Below are positions 7,230 through 15,232 of a stretch of DNA of 23,634 nt, piece after piece. The notes under the pieces are model-generated. The model saw only the letters and a program-made list of their open reading frames with translations. It did not search any database and had not been told where the DNA came from. Source of the stretch: Lachnospiraceae bacterium (GTDB lineage Bacteria > Bacillota > Clostridia > Lachnospirales > Lachnospiraceae); contig DPJQ01000173.1 of assembly GCA_003542935.1 (NCBI GenBank), positions 1-23,634 of the forward strand. Direction: 5' to 3'. A program made the position numbers and the translations under genes. Each line of letters opens with the position of its first letter. Position 1 is the stretch's first letter.

Positions 7230-7922
7230 ATGAAACGAGGAAAGAAATACGTTGAGGCTGCGAAAGCCGTAGAACGCACAACATTATATGATCCTGCAGA
7301 TGCCATCGCGCTGGTAAAGAAGACTGCCGTGGCAAAATTTGACGAGACCGTTGAGGCTCATATCCGTACAGGCTGCGACGGCCGTCATGCAGATCAGCAG
7401 ATCCGCGGTGCTGTAGTATTGCCCCACGGCACAGGTAAAACGGTCCGTGTGCTGGTATTTGCCAAAAATGATAAGGCAGATGAGGCCAGGGCTGCAGGCG
7501 CTGACTTTGTGGGGGCCGAGGAGCTGGTTCCGAGGATCCAGAAAGAAGGCTGGCTGGATTTTGATGTGGTTGTGGCCACACCGGATATGATGGGTGTTGT
7601 GGGCCGTTTGGGACGTGTACTGGGACCGAAGGGCCTGATGCCGAACCCGAAGGCCGGTACGGTGACCATGGATGTTACGAAAGCCATCAACGAAATCAAA
7701 GCCGGTAAGATTGAATACCGTCTTGACAAGACCAATATTATTCACGTGCCGATCGGAAAGGTTTCTTTCTCGGAGGGAGACCTGGCCGACAACTTCCAGA
7801 CTCTTATGGATGCCATCATCAAGGCAAAACCGTCCGCGGTAAAGGGTACCTATCTGAAGAGTGTAGTAATCACTTCTACCATGGGCCCGGGCGTGAAGGT
7901 GAACCCGATGAAATTCGTGTAA
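7230..7922 (+). CDS. rplA: 50S ribosomal protein L1
   Basis: The 230-residue product matches L1 over its length: KRGKKYVEAAKAVERTTLYD at the start, the GRLGRVLGPKGLMPNPKAGT core and the C-terminal STMGPGVKVNPMKFV. L1 forms the mobile stalk near the ribosomal E site and in many bacteria represses its own operon by binding leader mRNA. ATG 7230 follows AGGAGG at ideal distance. Transcription ends just after this gene, so rplJ and rplL do not follow as they do in many bacteria. Confidence 0.97.
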   Translation: MKRGKKYVEAAKAVERTTLYDPADAIALVKKTAVAKFDETVEAHIRTGCDGRHADQQIRGAVVLPHGTGKTVRVLVFAKNDKADEARAAGADFVGAEELVPRIQKEGWLDFDVVVATPDMMGVVGRLGRVLGPKGLMPNPKAGTVTMDVTKAINEIKAGKIEYRLDKTNIIHVPIGKVSFSEGDLADNFQTLMDAIIKAKPSAVKGTYLKSVVITSTMGPGVKVNPMKFV

Positions 7923-7945
7923 AACCGAATATGTATCCTGATATA

Positions 7946-7979
7946 AAAGGCTGCCATGTATTTTATGGCAGCCTTTCCG
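7946..7979. terminator. bidirectional terminator between rplA and the convergent S1-domain gene
   Basis: AAAGGCTGCCAT (7946-7957) pairs perfectly with ATGGCAGCCTTT (7965-7976) around a 7-nt loop. The A/T flanks supply a short T run in both directions, so it can serve both convergent genes. Confidence 0.85.
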
Positions 7980-7995
7980 TTTCCTGAAAGCCAGT

Positions 7996-8904
7996 TTACA
8001 GTTTGATGTTTTTGAATAATGATCCCAGTGAGGTGGTCAGAGCTTCAGACTTGGGAAGCTCGTAGGTTTCCTCCTCAACGGCCTGGGCCGGGGTCTCCGC
8101 CAGGGCCTTCATACTCAGGCTGATCTTGCCGTCTTTAATGGCGGTGACTTTGACTTTCACTTTGTCACCCACGCTTAAGACAGCATCGGGAGATTTGATT
8201 CTTTTTTCGCTGATTTGGGATACATGTACCATACCGGAGAGGCCGTCGCCCATGTTGACGAAAGCGCCGTAGGGCTTGATCGTCTCCACAGTGCCCTCGG
8301 TGACAAAGCCCACCTGTACATTGGAGATTTTTTTCTTACGCTCCTCGTCACGGGCTGCCCGCAGGACTTCCCTGGCGGACAGGATCAGGCGCTTTTTGTC
8401 GCGCTCTATGTCGTGAACCTGCACCTGGATAGGTTTGTTCAGATATTCTTCCAGGTTCTCTACATAATTCAGAGAAAGTTTGGAAGCGGGAATGAAACCA
8501 CGTACACCCTCCACATAGGCGATTACACCGGCTTTGACGACGCCTTTTACCACCACATCCAGAACAGTTTTATCTTCTTTGAGCTGTTCCAGCTTGTCCC
8601 AGGCCAGTACATCGTTGGCCAGTACGCGGGACAGAAGGATATGGCCCTGGCCATCGTCCTTTTTGATTACGGTGGCAGTGACCTCATCGCCCACGTTCAC
8701 TTCATTTTTTGCGATGAAGCCGGGTTCACGGCTGTAATCGGCATTGTGGATGATCCCTTCCGTGTAATATTTGAGATCCAGGGTGACGTCATTTTCATCT
8801 ACGGCGATGACCGTACCGGTCAGCACATCGCCTTCCTCCACGGTTTTGAAGGAGTCTTCAATCTCCTGCTGGAAATCATCCATGCTTAAATCTTCAGTAC
8901 TCAA
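7996..8904 (-). CDS. S1 RNA-binding domain protein (RpsA-like)
   Basis: The 302-residue product carries three S1 repeats at about residues 25-93, 110-175 and 195-263, recognisable from GDVLTGTVIAVDENDVTLDL, VVKAGVIAYVEGVRGFIPAS and GTVETIKPYGAFVNMGDGLS with the following GMVHVSQIS. Clostridia usually have a short S1 homologue with three or four repeats rather than the six-repeat protein of proteobacteria; it binds mRNA and may assist translation. I prefer TTG 8904 as start because GGAGG lies eight bases upstream. ATG 8919, five codons earlier, contains that GGAGG as its second and third codons and has no ribosome binding site of its own. The acidic C-terminal tail is not part of an S1 fold. 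Confidence 0.88.
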   Translation of the reverse strand: MSTEDLSMDDFQQEIEDSFKTVEEGDVLTGTVIAVDENDVTLDLKYYTEGIIHNADYSREPGFIAKNEVNVGDEVTATVIKKDDGQGHILLSRVLANDVLAWDKLEQLKEDKTVLDVVVKGVVKAGVIAYVEGVRGFIPASKLSLNYVENLEEYLNKPIQVQVHDIERDKKRLILSAREVLRAARDEERKKKISNVQVGFVTEGTVETIKPYGAFVNMGDGLSGMVHVSQISEKRIKSPDAVLSVGDKVKVKVTAIKDGKISLSMKALAETPAQAVEEETYELPKSEALTTSLGSLFKNIKL

Positions 8905-8994
8905 TGTTGTTACCTCCATTTCTGCCCGGGAAATTCTGTGGCCGGGCCTGCCTGCCCCCTATTGTACCATAAGTTGAAAAAAAATACCCGAAAA

Positions 8995-9023
8995 TTGATT
9001 ATATTTTTAAAATATGATAGGAT
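8995..9023 (+). promoter_or_regulatory. probable promoter of the pyrophosphatase gene
   Basis: TTGATT at 8995-9000, 17-bp AT-rich spacer, TAGGAT at 9018-9023, about 55 bp before the start codon. Confidence 0.5.
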
Positions 9024-9077
9024 AAAATTTGAAATAATACGGTGATAACGGCAAAAAAGGATCAGGGAGGGCATATC

Positions 9078-10724
9078 ATGCAGGCAAAACGAAAAATATA
9101 TATACTCGGGCATAAAAATCCGGATACGGATTCGATCTGCTCCGCCATCGCGCTGGCATATTTGAAAAACCGCGCGGGGGAGGAGCTGTATGTACCTAAA
9201 AGGGCAGGCCAGATGAACGAGGAGACGGAGTATGTGCTGCGCCATTTCAAGGTACAGCCCCCGGCCTATCTGCCGGATGTGGGAACCCAGATCAAGGATA
9301 TGGAGATACGCAGAATGCCCGGCGCGTCGAAGGATATCTCCGTCCGGGAAGCGTGGGAGATGATGCAGGAGAGACAGGCGGTGACGCTGCCGCTGACGGA
9401 TGACCAGGGGAATCTGGAGGGCATTGTTACCGTGGGGGATATCACTACCAGTATGATGAACCAGAATCCGAAATCTCTGTCCGAGGCGAAAACACCTTTT
9501 GCCCATATCGCCAGGACACTGAACGGCGAGATTGAGGTGGGGGATAAGGAGGCCTGCTTCGAGCAGGGTAAGGTGTTTATCGGGGCGGCCAATCCGGATT
9601 TGATGCGCCAGTATATTGAAAAGGGAGATCTGATCATTCTGGGTAACAGGGCGGAGGACCATCTCTGCGCCGTGGAGATGGGGGCGAGCTGTATCGTAGT
9701 GGGGCTGAATGCCCAGGTATCGCCGGTGATCCGCCGCTATGCCGAGGAGATGGGCTGTGTGATCATCAGGACGCCCTACGATACTTACACGATCACCCGG
9801 ATGATTGCCTTGAGTATGCCGGTGCGGGCGCTGATGCTGTCGGAAGGCCTGGTGACTTTTCATACGCTGGATTTTACGGATAAGATCCGCGGTATCATGG
9901 GCCAATATCGTTTTCGGGATTTTCCGATTCTTGATATGCAGGATCGGTATGTGGGCACGATTTCCCGCAGAAATCTTTTGAATATGCAGAAGAAACGGGT
10001 GATCCTGGTGGATCACAATGAGCTTTCCCAGACTGTGGACAATATCAATGAGGCGGAGATTTTGGAGATCATCGACCATCACAGGATCGGCAATCTGGAG
10101 ACGATGCAGCCCATCGCGTTCCGAAATCAGCCCGTAGGCTGTACGGCCACCATTGTCTATCAGATGTATCAGGAACAGCAGGTGGAGGTACCAAAGGATA
10201 TGGCGGGGCTTTTGTGCGCAGCCATCCTGTCGGATACGTTGATGTTTCGTTCCCCCACCTGCACTCCGGTGGACAAGGCGGCGGCCCGGGCCCTGGCGCA
10301 GATTGCAGGGATCGAGGTGGAGAAGTTTGCCATGGATATGTTCCGGGCGGGCAGTGATCTGAAATCCAAGACAGCCGAGGAGATCTTTTATCAGGATTTT
10401 AAGAAATTCATTGTGGGCGAGATGACTTTCGGCGTGGGGCAGATCAGTTCCATGGCGGTAGATGAGCTGAAGATGATCAAGGAGAGGCTGGAGCCGAATA
10501 TGGAGCAGGAGTGCGGCAAGCACGGTATTCAGATGGTGTTTTTTATGCTGACGAATATCCTTGAAGAATCCACGGAGCTTCTGTGCTATGGGGCAGAGGC
10601 GGGAACTGTGATCCGGAACGCTTTCGGCCGGGAGGTGGTCGACGGGTCCTGTGTGCTGCCGGGGGTGGTATCCCGCAAAAAACAGTTGATCCCGGCCATG
10701 ATGCAGGTACTGCAGGAGGCGTAG
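9078..10724 (+). CDS. manganese-dependent inorganic pyrophosphatase with CBS and DRTGG regulatory domains
   Basis: The 548-residue protein belongs to the DHH superfamily (family II pyrophosphatase, PpaC type). GHKNPDTDS at 11-19, VDHNE at 311-315 and DHH at 333-335 supply the metal-binding motifs, and a DHHA2 domain forms the C-terminal third. Between the first and second catalytic motifs sits an insertion of a CBS motif (about 75-130), a DRTGG domain (about 135-245) and a second CBS motif (about 250-305). In characterised relatives this insertion binds AMP, ADP or diadenosine polyphosphates and tunes hydrolysis of PPi to two phosphates. ATG 9078 follows AGGGAGGG; an upstream in-frame start at 9042 lacks a ribosome binding site. 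A flavin reductase gene follows after 68 bp. Confidence 0.92.
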   Translation: MQAKRKIYILGHKNPDTDSICSAIALAYLKNRAGEELYVPKRAGQMNEETEYVLRHFKVQPPAYLPDVGTQIKDMEIRRMPGASKDISVREAWEMMQERQAVTLPLTDDQGNLEGIVTVGDITTSMMNQNPKSLSEAKTPFAHIARTLNGEIEVGDKEACFEQGKVFIGAANPDLMRQYIEKGDLIILGNRAEDHLCAVEMGASCIVVGLNAQVSPVIRRYAEEMGCVIIRTPYDTYTITRMIALSMPVRALMLSEGLVTFHTLDFTDKIRGIMGQYRFRDFPILDMQDRYVGTISRRNLLNMQKKRVILVDHNELSQTVDNINEAEILEIIDHHRIGNLETMQPIAFRNQPVGCTATIVYQMYQEQQVEVPKDMAGLLCAAILSDTLMFRSPTCTPVDKAAARALAQIAGIEVEKFAMDMFRAGSDLKSKTAEEIFYQDFKKFIVGEMTFGVGQISSMAVDELKMIKERLEPNMEQECGKHGIQMVFFMLTNILEESTELLCYGAEAGTVIRNAFGREVVDGSCVLPGVVSRKKQLIPAMMQVLQEA

Positions 10725-10792
10725 GGCGGCTTGCCCGGACGCCGCTGCTGCCTGCGGCCGGCCGAAAAGGAGAAAGAGAGGTTCTGTAAATT

Positions 10793-11374
10793 ATGGCAAA
10801 ACAGATCTGGAAACCCGGAAATATGCTGTATCCCCTGCCGGTGGTGCTGGTGACGGTGCGGGGCCGGGACGGGCGGGATAATGTACTTACGGTAGCGTGG
10901 GCGGGGACGGTGTGCACGAACCCGCCCATGTTGTCGGTCTCGGTAAGGCCGGAGCGGTATTCCCACAGGCTATTGTGTGAGACAGGGGAGTTTGGAGTGA
11001 ATCTGACCACGGAAGCTTTGACCTGGGCTACGGACTACTGCGGCGTGAAGTCAGGGCGGGACGTGGATAAGTTTGCGGCGGCAAAGCTGCATAAGAGGGA
11101 TGGTCTGAAGATTCAGGCTCCTCTGATTGAGGAGTCTCCCGTCAATATCGAGTGCAAAGTGAAAGATATCCTGCATCTGGGTTCCCATGACCTTTTTCTG
11201 GCCGATGTCAAGGCCGTCCATGCCGACGAGCGATATATGGATAAAAACAAAAAATTTGATCTCTCGATGGCCCGCCCGATCGTGTATTCCCACGGGGAAT
11301 ATTTTGCTCTGGGAAAGAAATGCGGCACGTTTGGTTACAGTGTGCGCCGGAACGGGAAAAAACGAGGCAAATAA
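10793..11374 (+). CDS. flavin reductase-like FMN-binding protein
   Basis: The 193-residue product matches the flavin reductase-like split-barrel family: PLPVVLVTVRGRDGRDNVLT, VAWAGTVCTNPPMLSVSVRP, then FGVNLTTEAL and the central DYCGVKSGRDVDKF. These proteins bind FMN and pass electrons from NAD(P)H to a partner, or bind flavin in an unknown redox role. Residues 130-160 carry the AR(P)IVY element often found in the clostridial branch. The basic C-terminal tail (RRNGKKRGK) is not part of the fold. The start at 10793 has GAGAGG upstream. It is probably co-transcribed with the pyrophosphatase, although no functional link is known. Confidence 0.88.
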   Translation: MAKQIWKPGNMLYPLPVVLVTVRGRDGRDNVLTVAWAGTVCTNPPMLSVSVRPERYSHRLLCETGEFGVNLTTEALTWATDYCGVKSGRDVDKFAAAKLHKRDGLKIQAPLIEESPVNIECKVKDILHLGSHDLFLADVKAVHADERYMDKNKKFDLSMARPIVYSHGEYFALGKKCGTFGYSVRRNGKKRGK

Positions 11375-11439
11375 TCCGTTAATTAGAATTATATGGCATA
11401 TATTCAGAAAATTTTAATATATTACATAAATAGTTAAAA

Positions 11440-11454
11440 AACGTTATAAACGTT
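11440..11454. promoter_or_regulatory. AACGTT-ATA-AACGTT dyad overlapping the murA distal promoter
   Basis: Two copies of the palindrome AACGTT separated by three bases, overlapping the start of the -35 box at 11453. The position suits an operator, but no cognate regulator is identified. Confidence 0.35.
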
Positions 11455-11481
11455 GAAAAAATGAAACAAATATGTTACAAT
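11453..11481 (+). promoter_or_regulatory. distal murA promoter P1
   Basis: TTGAAA at 11453-11458, 17-bp spacer and TACAAT at 11476-11481, with an extended -10 TG at 11473-11474. Confidence 0.75.
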
Positions 11482-11524
11482 ACTTTTAATCAATAGGGGA
11501 GAGAGAACCTTTCGTGCAATTGTA

Positions 11525-11553
11525 TTGACGGAGTGTTAATAGGACTGTACAAT
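11525..11553 (+). promoter_or_regulatory. proximal murA promoter P2
   Basis: TTGACG at 11525-11530, 17-bp spacer and TACAAT at 11548-11553. It lies 72 bp downstream of P1 and leaves a leader of about 240 nt. Confidence 0.65.
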
Positions 11554-11800
11554 ATTGATGGGCAGCGCGGCTCGTGCGCAATGGTTCAGTTTAATTATGG
11601 AAGTAGTGCGCCGGTATCGTGAGATATCAGGGTGGAATATGTGAGAGGGCAAGGGGGGAGCCTGCCGTTTCATGGAGCTGCTGCGTAACTGTTGATGAGG
11701 GGTCAATATGATTTTTGATGTGGCCGCCCGGGGATTGGATGGCTGCATTTTATATGAATATGGATCTCATATTGTATGAGAGTGAACCAGAGGTGTGAAA
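11554..11800 (+). other. long murA leader with a possible 23-codon leader peptide
   Basis: The gap between the flavin reductase and murA exceeds 400 bp; its first half holds the two promoters. In the second half, ATG 11708 preceded by GAGGGG opens a 23-codon frame (MIFDVAARGLDGCILYEYGS, then HIV) that stops at 11777-11779, 21 bp before the murA start. This may be a regulatory upstream peptide or chance. No terminator-antiterminator pair is evident. Confidence 0.3.
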
Positions 11801-13096
11801 ATGGAACAATATGTAATCAGGGGCGGGAATCCGCTTGTTGGTGAAATTGAGATTGGGGGGGCTAAAAATGCCGCTCTTGCCATTTTATCTGCCGCAATTA
11901 TGACAGACGAAACTGTGTGTATTGAGAATCTTCCCGATGTCCGGGATACGAATGTGCTGTTGGACGCGATCCGGAAGATCGGCGCCATCGTGGAGAGGGT
12001 GAACCGCCATACGGTGCGGATCAACGGATCTACCATCGGTGATTACAGCGTTGACTATGAGTATATCAAGAAAATCCGCGCTTCCTACTATCTGTTGGGC
12101 GCATTGCTGGGAAAATATAAAAGGGCGGAGGTGCCGCTGCCGGGAGGCTGCAATATCGGCAGCCGTCCCATCGACCAGCACCTGAAAGGTTTCCGTGCTT
12201 TGGGAGCTCAGGTGGACATTCGTCACGGAGCGATCTGTGCCAGTGCGGAGCAGGGCCTTTTCGGCCGCCATATTTATCTGGATATGGTTTCTGTGGGCGC
12301 TACTATAAATATCATGATGGCGGCTGCCATGGCAAACGGTTATACGATTCTGGAGAATGCGGCCAGGGAGCCCCATGTGGTGGATGTGGCCAACTTCCTA
12401 AACAGTATGGGCGCCAATATCAAGGGCGCCGGTACGGATGTGATCCGCATCCGCGGTGTGGAGAAGCTTCATGCGGCCAACTATATGATCGTGCCGGATA
12501 TGATAGAGGCCGGTACTTATATGATCGGAGCAGCAGCCACGAAGGGCGACGTGCTGCTCAAAAATGTGATTCCGAAACATCTGGAGGCCATTACGGCTAA
12601 ACTGATGGAGATCGGCTGTGAAGTGCAGGAGTTTGACGATGCCATCCGGGTCATCGCATCAAGGCGACTGAACCGCACCCACGTGAAGACGCTGCCCTAT
12701 CCCGGTTATCCCACGGACATGCAGCCCCAGATTTCGGTGCTGCTGGCATTGGCCAGGGGTACGAGCATCGTGACGGAGAGTATTTTCGAGAACCGATTTA
12801 AATATGTGGACGAGCTGGCCCGTATGGGCGGCAGTATCAAGGTGGAGGGAAATACGGCCATCATAGACGGCGTGGACGGTTTTACCGGCGCCAGAGTCAG
12901 CGCACCGGATCTGCGCGCCGGAGCTGCCCTGGTCATTGCGGGGCTGGCGGCGGACGGCATCACGGTGGTGGATGATATCACCTATATTCAGAGAGGTTAC
13001 GAAGATTTTGAGGTGAAACTGGCCAGCCTTGGCGCCGAGATTGAGAAAGTATTCAGTGAGAAAGAAGTACAGAAATTCAGATATCGGGTAGGATGA
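11801..13096 (+). CDS. murA: UDP-N-acetylglucosamine 1-carboxyvinyltransferase
   Basis: The 431-residue enzyme catalyses the first committed step of peptidoglycan synthesis, transfer of enolpyruvate from phosphoenolpyruvate to UDP-GlcNAc in the cytoplasm. The N-terminal GGNPLVGEIEIGGAKNAAL holds the conserved K22-N23. The catalytic loop PLPGGCNIGSRPIDQH carries C117, the residue attacked by fosfomycin, so the enzyme should be of the sensitive type. The C-terminal YIQRGYEDF motif is also intact. ATG 11801 is used because AGAGGTG lies seven bases before it. Tandem promoters and a long leader indicate independent transcription, and a terminator follows directly. Firmicutes commonly have two murA paralogues; which one this is cannot be told here. 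Confidence 0.95.
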   Translation: MEQYVIRGGNPLVGEIEIGGAKNAALAILSAAIMTDETVCIENLPDVRDTNVLLDAIRKIGAIVERVNRHTVRINGSTIGDYSVDYEYIKKIRASYYLLGALLGKYKRAEVPLPGGCNIGSRPIDQHLKGFRALGAQVDIRHGAICASAEQGLFGRHIYLDMVSVGATINIMMAAAMANGYTILENAAREPHVVDVANFLNSMGANIKGAGTDVIRIRGVEKLHAANYMIVPDMIEAGTYMIGAAATKGDVLLKNVIPKHLEAITAKLMEIGCEVQEFDDAIRVIASRRLNRTHVKTLPYPGYPTDMQPQISVLLALARGTSIVTESIFENRFKYVDELARMGGSIKVEGNTAIIDGVDGFTGARVSAPDLRAGAALVIAGLAADGITVVDDITYIQRGYEDFEVKLASLGAEIEKVFSEKEVQKFRYRVG

Positions 13097-13102
13097 TAAG
13101 TA

Positions 13103-13138
13103 AAACCCCCATGGCCGGATCGCCGGTCATGGGGGTTT
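13103..13138. terminator. bidirectional terminator between murA and the convergent glucosidase gene
   Basis: AAACCCCCATG (13103-13113) pairs with CATGGGGGTTT (13128-13138), with an inner CCGG/CCGG (13115-13118 and 13123-13126). Short T runs occur on both strands. Confidence 0.8.
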
Positions 13139-13177
13139 GATCGTGCGCCCGGCGGCGGCCTGCGGACGATTTTCCCT

Positions 13178-14857
13178 TTATTCGTACAAGAAAACTGCGC
13201 ACTCATAGGGCTTCAGTGTCAGAATTGCCGATATTTCTTTCCGGCCGTAGTTGGAGAGCAGTACGGTGCCGCTTTTTTCCGCAAACCTGCCGGGGATTTC
13301 ATAGACGGTTTCCTGCTCCGAGAAACTGCATACCACCAGCAGAGCCTGTTCCTCCCGTGTCCGCAGATAGGCGTAGATCTCCTCACTGTCCGGCAAAAGC
13401 AGCCCGTAATCTCCATAGACGATGATGTCATATTGTCTGCGCAGGGCGATCAGTTTCCGGTAATAATGGAATACGGAGTCTTTCCGGGCTATCTGCTCTT
13501 TGGCATTGATCTGTGTATAATTTGGATTCACGGCGATCCAGGGCGATCCTGTGGTGAAGCCGGCCTGGGGGCCGTCATCCCATTGCATGGGCGTCCGGGC
13601 ATTGTCCCGGCTCTTGTAGCTGATATAGTCAAAAGCATCTTTGCGGGAGAAAATCTCTTTTTCGGTCAGCTCCCGATAGGCGTTGATGCTCTCGATATCC
13701 CGGAATTCATTCGGGGAGGTAAAGGGATAATTGGTCATGCCCAGCTCTTCTCCCTGGTAGACGTAGGGGGTACCCTTGAGCATATGGAGGCAGGTGGCCA
13801 GCATCTTGGCGGATGCTTCCCTGTATTTCGGGCTGTCGTTTCCCATGCGCGAGAGCATTCGGGGCTGGTCATGGTTGCACCAGTACAGGCTGTTCCAGGC
13901 TTTCCCTTCAAGGCCTGTCTGCCATTTGCTCATGACTTCCTTGAGTTTGGTGAGCCGGATTTTGTCATGGTTCCACTTGAAGCTTTCCCCGCCGTCCAGG
14001 TCCATGTGCTCAAACTGGAAGACCATGTTCAGCTCCTCTCCCGAGGATGAGGCATATTTTTTAGCCTCTTCTACCGTGACGCCGGAGCATTCTCCCACGG
14101 TGATCAGGTCATATTTCGAAAGAACCTCCCGGTTCATCTCCTGCAGATATTCGTGCACCCGGGGCCCGTTTGCACAGTAGGGAGAAAAAATCCCATAACC
14201 GTTCTTGCCCACTTCCCCGTCGGGCAGCCCCGGTACTTTGGAGATCAGGCTGATCACATCCATGCGAAAACCGTCGATACCCTTGTCGCACCACCAGGTC
14301 ATCATGTCATATACCCATTTCCGCACCGCGTCATTTTCCCAGTTCAGATCCGGCTGTTTTTTGGAAAACAGGTGAAGATAATACTGATCCGTGGCCTCGT
14401 CGTATTCCCAGGCGGAGCCGCCGAAAGAGGAGCCCCAGTTGTTGGGCGCCTTGCCGTCCTTCCCATCCCGCCAGATATAGAAATCCCTGTGGGGATTATC
14501 TTTGGAACTCCGGCTTTCGACAAACAGGGGATGCTCGTCGGAGGTATGGTTGACCACCAGATCCATCATGATTTTCAACCCCAGGCTGTGGGCCTTTGCA
14601 AGCATCCGGTCATAGTCCTCCATGGTGCCGAATTCTTTCATGACCGCCCGGTAATCGCTGATATCATAGCCCATGTCATCGTTGGGCGACTGGTAGATGG
14701 GACTTAGCCAGATCACATCGATCCCCAGTTCTTTTAAATATTCCAGCTTTGAACTGATTCCGTTCAGGTCGCCGATCCCGTCGCCGTTGCTGTCGCAGAA
14801 ACTTCGGGGATAGATCTGGTATACTACGCTTTTTTGCCACCATTTTTTTTCTGCCAT
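13178..14857 (-). CDS. malL: GH13 oligo-1,6-glucosidase / alpha-glucosidase
   Basis: The 559-residue product is a full-length cytoplasmic GH13 subfamily 31 enzyme that releases glucose from the non-reducing end of isomalto- or malto-oligosaccharides. The start KWWQKSVVYQIYPRSFCDSN is typical. Catalytic residues are nucleophile D200 in GFRMDVIS, acid/base E256 in VGECSG and D330 in CNHDQPR; GKIMMDLVVNHTSDEH-type region I sits near 94-109. Valine at 201, just after the nucleophile, is the residue associated with alpha-1,6 activity in oligo-1,6-glucosidases, whereas maltases usually have threonine or alanine. There is no signal peptide. AGGAAAGGAG precedes the ATG. No transporter or LacI regulator lies next to it, which is unusual for such genes. 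Confidence 0.92.
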   Translation of the reverse strand: MAEKKWWQKSVVYQIYPRSFCDSNGDGIGDLNGISSKLEYLKELGIDVIWLSPIYQSPNDDMGYDISDYRAVMKEFGTMEDYDRMLAKAHSLGLKIMMDLVVNHTSDEHPLFVESRSSKDNPHRDFYIWRDGKDGKAPNNWGSSFGGSAWEYDEATDQYYLHLFSKKQPDLNWENDAVRKWVYDMMTWWCDKGIDGFRMDVISLISKVPGLPDGEVGKNGYGIFSPYCANGPRVHEYLQEMNREVLSKYDLITVGECSGVTVEEAKKYASSSGEELNMVFQFEHMDLDGGESFKWNHDKIRLTKLKEVMSKWQTGLEGKAWNSLYWCNHDQPRMLSRMGNDSPKYREASAKMLATCLHMLKGTPYVYQGEELGMTNYPFTSPNEFRDIESINAYRELTEKEIFSRKDAFDYISYKSRDNARTPMQWDDGPQAGFTTGSPWIAVNPNYTQINAKEQIARKDSVFHYYRKLIALRRQYDIIVYGDYGLLLPDSEEIYAYLRTREEQALLVVCSFSEQETVYEIPGRFAEKSGTVLLSNYGRKEISAILTLKPYECAVFLYE

Positions 14858-14878
14858 AATTGGTATTCTCCTTTCCTG

Positions 14879-15004
14879 TCAGATGATTTGAGAAACGAAT
14901 TCTCCCATGAAGTCGGTTCCGGCCGTTTTCCGCAGCCGATCACAGAGTGCTTCCAAAATCGCCTCGTCAGAGGTTATTTTCTAAAAATCAGCGGGATTGT
15001 TCAC
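14879..15004 (-). other. leader of the glucosidase gene with a short amber-interrupted frame
   Basis: Reading leftwards from GTG 15004, preceded by AAGGA, the frame gives MNNPADF, a TAG at 14983-14981, then 33 sense codons (KITSDEAILEALCDRLRKT and onward to FVSQII) ending at TGA 14881-14879. The glucosidase ribosome binding site follows at once. It may be a seven-residue leader peptide, a degraded gene or chance. Together with the promoters and hairpin on its right it fills the 375-bp gap between the glucosidase and spmB. Confidence 0.25.
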
Positions 15005-15017
15005 TTTGATATCCTTG

Positions 15018-15046
15018 ATTATAGATGCTGACGGATGGAATTGCAA
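15018..15046 (-). promoter_or_regulatory. promoter of the glucosidase gene
   Basis: Read on the minus strand: TTGCAA (15046-15041), 17-bp spacer, perfect TATAAT (15023-15018), leaving a leader of about 150 nt before the start codon at 14857. Confidence 0.75.
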
Positions 15047-15070
15047 TATCTTTTTGGGTGAAAATATATT
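15041..15070 (+). promoter_or_regulatory. divergent promoter of spmB sharing its -35 box
   Basis: TTGCAA at 15041-15046 is a palindrome and also serves the leftward promoter. An 18-bp spacer leads to TATATT at 15065-15070, placing initiation near 15077, just before the long hairpin. Confidence 0.5.
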
Positions 15071-15084
15071 AACGGGCGGGGCCG

Positions 15085-15130
15085 TTGGTCGAGTAGACAT
15101 ACTCCGCACGGGGTATGTCTACTCGGCCGA
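15085..15130 (+). promoter_or_regulatory. 21-bp perfect RNA hairpin at the 5' end of the spmB transcript
   Basis: Arms 15085-15105 and 15110-15130 pair at all 21 positions around a GCAC tetraloop, using three U-G wobbles on the plus-strand RNA. Those three positions would be mismatches in minus-strand RNA, which favours a role in the rightward transcript. There is no T run, so it is not an ordinary terminator. Confidence 0.7.
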
Positions 15131-15232
15131 TTTGCTATATGCAGATGGCTCATTGACGAGATGGTACAGCCGGGTCATATGAGTTTGAAAACAGGAATAA
15201 GATATACAAATCTCTGTGGGTGGAGAAATCTT

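Noticed and set aside
8910..10523. 537-codon minus-strand frame opposite the pyrophosphatase
   Set aside because: Antisense shadow with low-complexity His/Arg/Leu composition and no ribosome binding site; the plus strand holds an intact enzyme.
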